A DNA stretch of 64,000 nucleotides from assembly GCA_019828595.1 (NCBI GenBank), contig JAHQRK010000005.1, positions 3,162,001 through 3,226,000 of the forward strand, read 5' to 3'. The translations under genes were made by a program, and so were the position numbers. Under the pieces are notes generated by a model. The model made no database searches. It worked only from the letters and a program-made list of their open reading frames with translations, and was not told the origin of the DNA. Every line of letters begins with the position of its first letter. Position 1 is the stretch's first letter. This document shows, one piece after another, positions 61,026-64,000 of the stretch. The DNA is from Aphanomyces cochlioides. Its lineage: Eukaryota > Oomycota > Saprolegniomycetes > Saprolegniales > Verrucalvaceae.

Positions 61026-63962
61026 CTAAATTGATCGCAAGAACGAGACGTGGTCGGTCAAGATGGTGTGGAAACGTGCGGTGACAGTGCTTTGGGCTTC
61101 AACCACCTTAGTCTTGACTGTCTCGACGGCTTCCTGCACGACAGTATGGTCAGGTACATGGACATCTGGCTTGAATTTCTTGCAAATCGCCAATCCTCGT
61201 TGATTGAGGTCGAGATGAGCTTGGATACATTGCTTGACGTGCTCAAAGCATGCCTTGGTCGCAGCCGCATCCTTGGCCTTCTTTTTCGGCTTGACTTGCT
61301 TGGCAATCAATGCCAAGAACATCAACACGTACGGGCTCACTTGGTACAGCCACACAGAGGCTAATGATAAGCCATGGGCGGTCAAAAGCTTGTCGTGGAT
61401 CATGCTTTCAAACACATTGACGGTCTTGAGCTGGGCTGCAACTTCGTCCAGGAGAGCTGAGCCAGATGCAAAGTCAGTCGTCGACTCGGCAATCAACGCT
61501 ACAGCTTCTGCAGCAGTTGTTGCGATGGTCCAAAGTGATGCAGCTGGACCACTGACGTCTTGCACGAGCGTCTTGAACGTGTTGGCATGAGCTGTGACGT
61601 CTGAAACTTTGCCTTCAAGGGCAGCACCAACGAGACGAGGAACACAAACTCGCAGATGGAGCCATTGCTTCAGTGTCACCACGTCAGTCGTTCGGTCACA
61701 CGTTGAGAACGTCAACTCTTCGTAAATGTATCGCCCATTGCCCTAGGAATACCAATTGAGCTCCACAAGTAGAGCTCAAGGCAACGCCTACCTCATTGTG
61801 CGAGTCCAAAGTCCACTTGACTTCGATTTCACGATGGTGGTTCGCCGACAAGTTGTCAGCTTGGGCTACGAATTCTTCTAAGTCAGCGAGGAGAGGCAGT
61901 GGTTGAATGGCGAATTGGTTCTGGAGATGCGTCGTCGACGTTCGTGTGAGCTCGACAAGGTTAGCATGGACACGCTCTGCAGTCGCCAAAGCGAGCATTT
62001 GCGACCGCTTCATCTTGTGGAGTAGGAAACCTGTCATGTCTTGAGCTTTCGACAGCACGCCTGAGGATTTCCACATTCACAATCTCATAGAGAGGTAGGT
62101 TCTTACCCAAGCGATAGGCGCGGGCGATAAATTCTGGTGTATCCCGTGCAGTCGTTCGATGGAGCGTTCGAATCGCATCGCAGGTCGCGACTGCTTCGTC
62201 GAATTGGCCCAACGCGAGAAGAGGATCGAGGATCAAGTACGAAAGCGAATCCATTTGGATCTGTTTGATGTCGAGCTCTTGGTAGCGAGCGTACATGGCA
62301 CTTCCAGCGCCAAGAAGAGCATAGATGCGACAGAGAAGGAGCTTCATCTGAAAGTTGTAAGCACTTCGGCTCAGTCCAAATTCCAAGCATGTTGCAGCCT
62401 GGAGAAGCCACGATCGCCGGGTGGCTGCATCAAACTTTGTGCTGTCGGCCAAGGTGTACACGTCGACCAAGAGAAGAACTGTCAGCAAGAGCAAGTCGTC
62501 CGTCACTTGGACTTCGCGTTGACCACCGACGGCAGTTCCATTGAGCCACTGATTGCCATGGTACTCTTGGAGCATGGTTTCAACGCGGCCAAGGAGTTCG
62601 TCGATGGGAAGAGTCAAGTGCTCACCCAAGTAGCGGAGCTTTTTACGAGCCAAGAGAGCTTGCTTAAACCACTGTTTCTGCTCTTTTTCGTCGCCGTTGG
62701 CATCTTGCTTGGCTAGAGCCTCCTTCAAGCGTTCATGGCTAGCTGCAATCAGTGCAGTCTTGGCAGACTCGTCCAAATCGACAATGTATCGTTGGAGGTC
62801 GGTCACACAGCACGTCTTCGACTTGAAGCGATCCATGTACGGCACGATAAAGTCAGTGACAAATGCGGCTTTGGACTTGGGCTTGCGATGTGCGATTTCA
62901 ATCGCAGCGAGGTATGGCCCACGGAATTTGACTCCGTGCAAAGTCTGGAGTGAGTCGACAGTCGTATGCAGATGCGTCAGGGCTTCAGGGGACTCAAGTT
63001 TGAACGACGCTTCGATCAGGCCAAGCCAAAATGCCCAGTCATCAGCGTTGTAGTTGGTCAGCAAGTCAGTGTAGACGGTAACACAGCGCGACCAATCTTG
63101 GATATCATGGGCGAGTGAGGCTTCCAAGACTTTGCGATCGATGGCTTGCATCGGCCCCAATTCAATCTCATCATCAGGTACGCCTAGATGTCTTTAGGAG
63201 ACTGCATAATGACTGTAGTTGGTACCTTCGCCTTCCAATGATCGTGGCTTGACGGCAGGAGCGTCCGTGGAACTCTTTTTATCGTCCTCAATGTGAATGA
63301 ACTCTTGAAAAGCGGCCATGGCTTCTTGCGGCTTGTCCTGAGCTTGCAACAACAAGACCAACAGTTGTCCAAGCTCGCCATTCCATTCTTTTGGATGTTC
63401 CCGAAGCGACTTCGTGAGCATTTTGTCCGCAAGTGGAAGCATCTTCACTGGCAAACTCTTCTCGACTGTCACTTGGAGAAGCATACTCAAACAAGCCCAA
63501 CCTGGATGAAAGCATTGACTTTGTCACATCCAACGCTGCACAGAACGTACCAACATATTGGAGAGAGTTGAAAGTTTTCGCCATCTTGAACGCAAGTTGT
63601 TGTTGCTTGGCAAGCGACAGTGCGCGAGCGTACCCGTAGAACAACTGGCAGTTCATGTCTTGGTTGGTCGGTTGAACCGAGGCAGCATGTTCATACGTTG
63701 AGAGCATTTCCTGGGGCACACCGCAGAGTTTAAATACGAGCTGCATCGTGCTGAGCAGATTTTCATCCGTGGGCTTGTTCATCTGCACGCGGCGTACGAT
63801 ACGCAGAGCTTCATCAACCTTGCCTGTGCGTTCCAAGCAATGTGCTTGGAGCACTTGCACCAAGTCAATGTCGCAAATCTTCTTTTGACTGCAAAGCTTG
63901 ATCGCATTCTTATACTGCCTCGCATCAATGGCATCGTATATCGGTCGCAGGAGCCGCAATAA
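61026..63962 (-). CDS. NAA25: NatB auxiliary subunit NAA25/MDM20 (5' end outside window)
   Basis: TPR-like scaffold subunit of the NatB N-terminal acetyltransferase, which anchors the catalytic NAA20 to ribosomes. More than 900 residues in at least five exons. The first visible exon begins just after a splice acceptor (63963-63964) and reads LRLLRPIYDAIDARQYKNAI, matching the NAA25 start; KPTDENLLSTMQLVFKLCGV and CQLFYGYARALSLAKQQQLA follow. The second exon contains PLADKMLTKSLREHPKEWNG, the long third exon DIQDWSRCVTVYTDLLTNYN and ARKKLRYLGEHLTLPIDELL, and the last exon VSPYVLMFLALIAKQVKPKK. No ATG is in frame before the acceptor within the window, so the first exon lies to the right. Confidence 0.9.
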
Positions 63963-64000
63963 CTAGCCAGGCATGAGCAATCGCATCGTTTATGACGCCG

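Noticed and set aside
62159..62716. 185-residue plus-strand frame
   Set aside because: Antisense shadow of the NAA25 exon.
1..64000. tRNA, rRNA or CRISPR features
   Set aside because: I scanned spacers for T-loop consensus and regularly spaced repeats and saw none; short tRNAs could still be missed by eye.

Overview
The window reads as nuclear DNA from a water-mould type oomycete (Saprolegniales, most like Aphanomyces; the genus is an inference). Genes lie on both strands with gaps of often under 60 bp, introns are GT-AG and only about 38-70 nt, and products are eukaryotic. Two diagnostics are the UMP synthase fused in the OMPDC-OPRT order and the intron-dense small genes. Many genes are visible only after joining short exons; I inferred splice sites by eye from reading frame and protein-family agreement, so coordinates give the whole gene span including introns.

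Layout. 1-5.4 kb is a decayed, duplicated area: edge coding fragments, a sucrose-transporter relic, a polytopic membrane protein gene and a broken second copy sharing a 368 bp near-identical tract. 5.4-17.7 kb is ordinary: UMP synthase, a GRIP golgin, a polytopic protein that looks like a CDP-diacylglycerol synthase without its signature, an ER-retained glutathione peroxidase, a TMEM258/OST5 subunit whose start codon sits alone in exon 1, AMPK beta, a canonical CDP-diacylglycerol synthase, and a sucrose-type transporter. 17.7-21.7 kb holds coding debris. 21.7-30 kb has a transposase-like HTH protein, a MORN3-like protein, mitochondrial uS15, two N-carbamoylputrescine-amidase-like genes that both lack the catalytic cysteine, RPF1 and cytochrome c. 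30.8-46.5 kb has FAN1, SRP14, ELG1/ATAD5, COQ6, an RRM/CCCH/B-box/R3H protein, a nitroreductase, a CAP-Gly/TBCC protein, RPA43 and eIF2 beta. 46.5-64 kb has a kinase, an ankyrin/F-box protein, a SEN1/senataxin helicase, DUG3, NAC beta, SAE1, a Rab32-like GTPase, a complete Tigger/pogo transposon, NDUFA8 and the NatB subunit NAA25, which runs off the right edge.

The genes are mostly housekeeping and do not form one pathway. Themes are ER/lipid and secretory biology (CDP-DAG synthase pair, HDEL peroxidase, TMEM258, SRP14, golgin, Rab32, NAC), genome maintenance (FAN1, ELG1, SEN1, SAE1) and ribosome/translation (RPF1, RPA43, uS15m, eIF2 beta, NAA25). The strongest unexpected signals are the cysteine-less nitrilase pair, the signature-less CDP-DAG synthase paralogue, the RRM-CCCH4-B-box2-R3H architecture, the HDEL-tagged glutathione peroxidase and a recurring ATCCGGATAAT motif 40-75 bp upstream of unrelated start codons.
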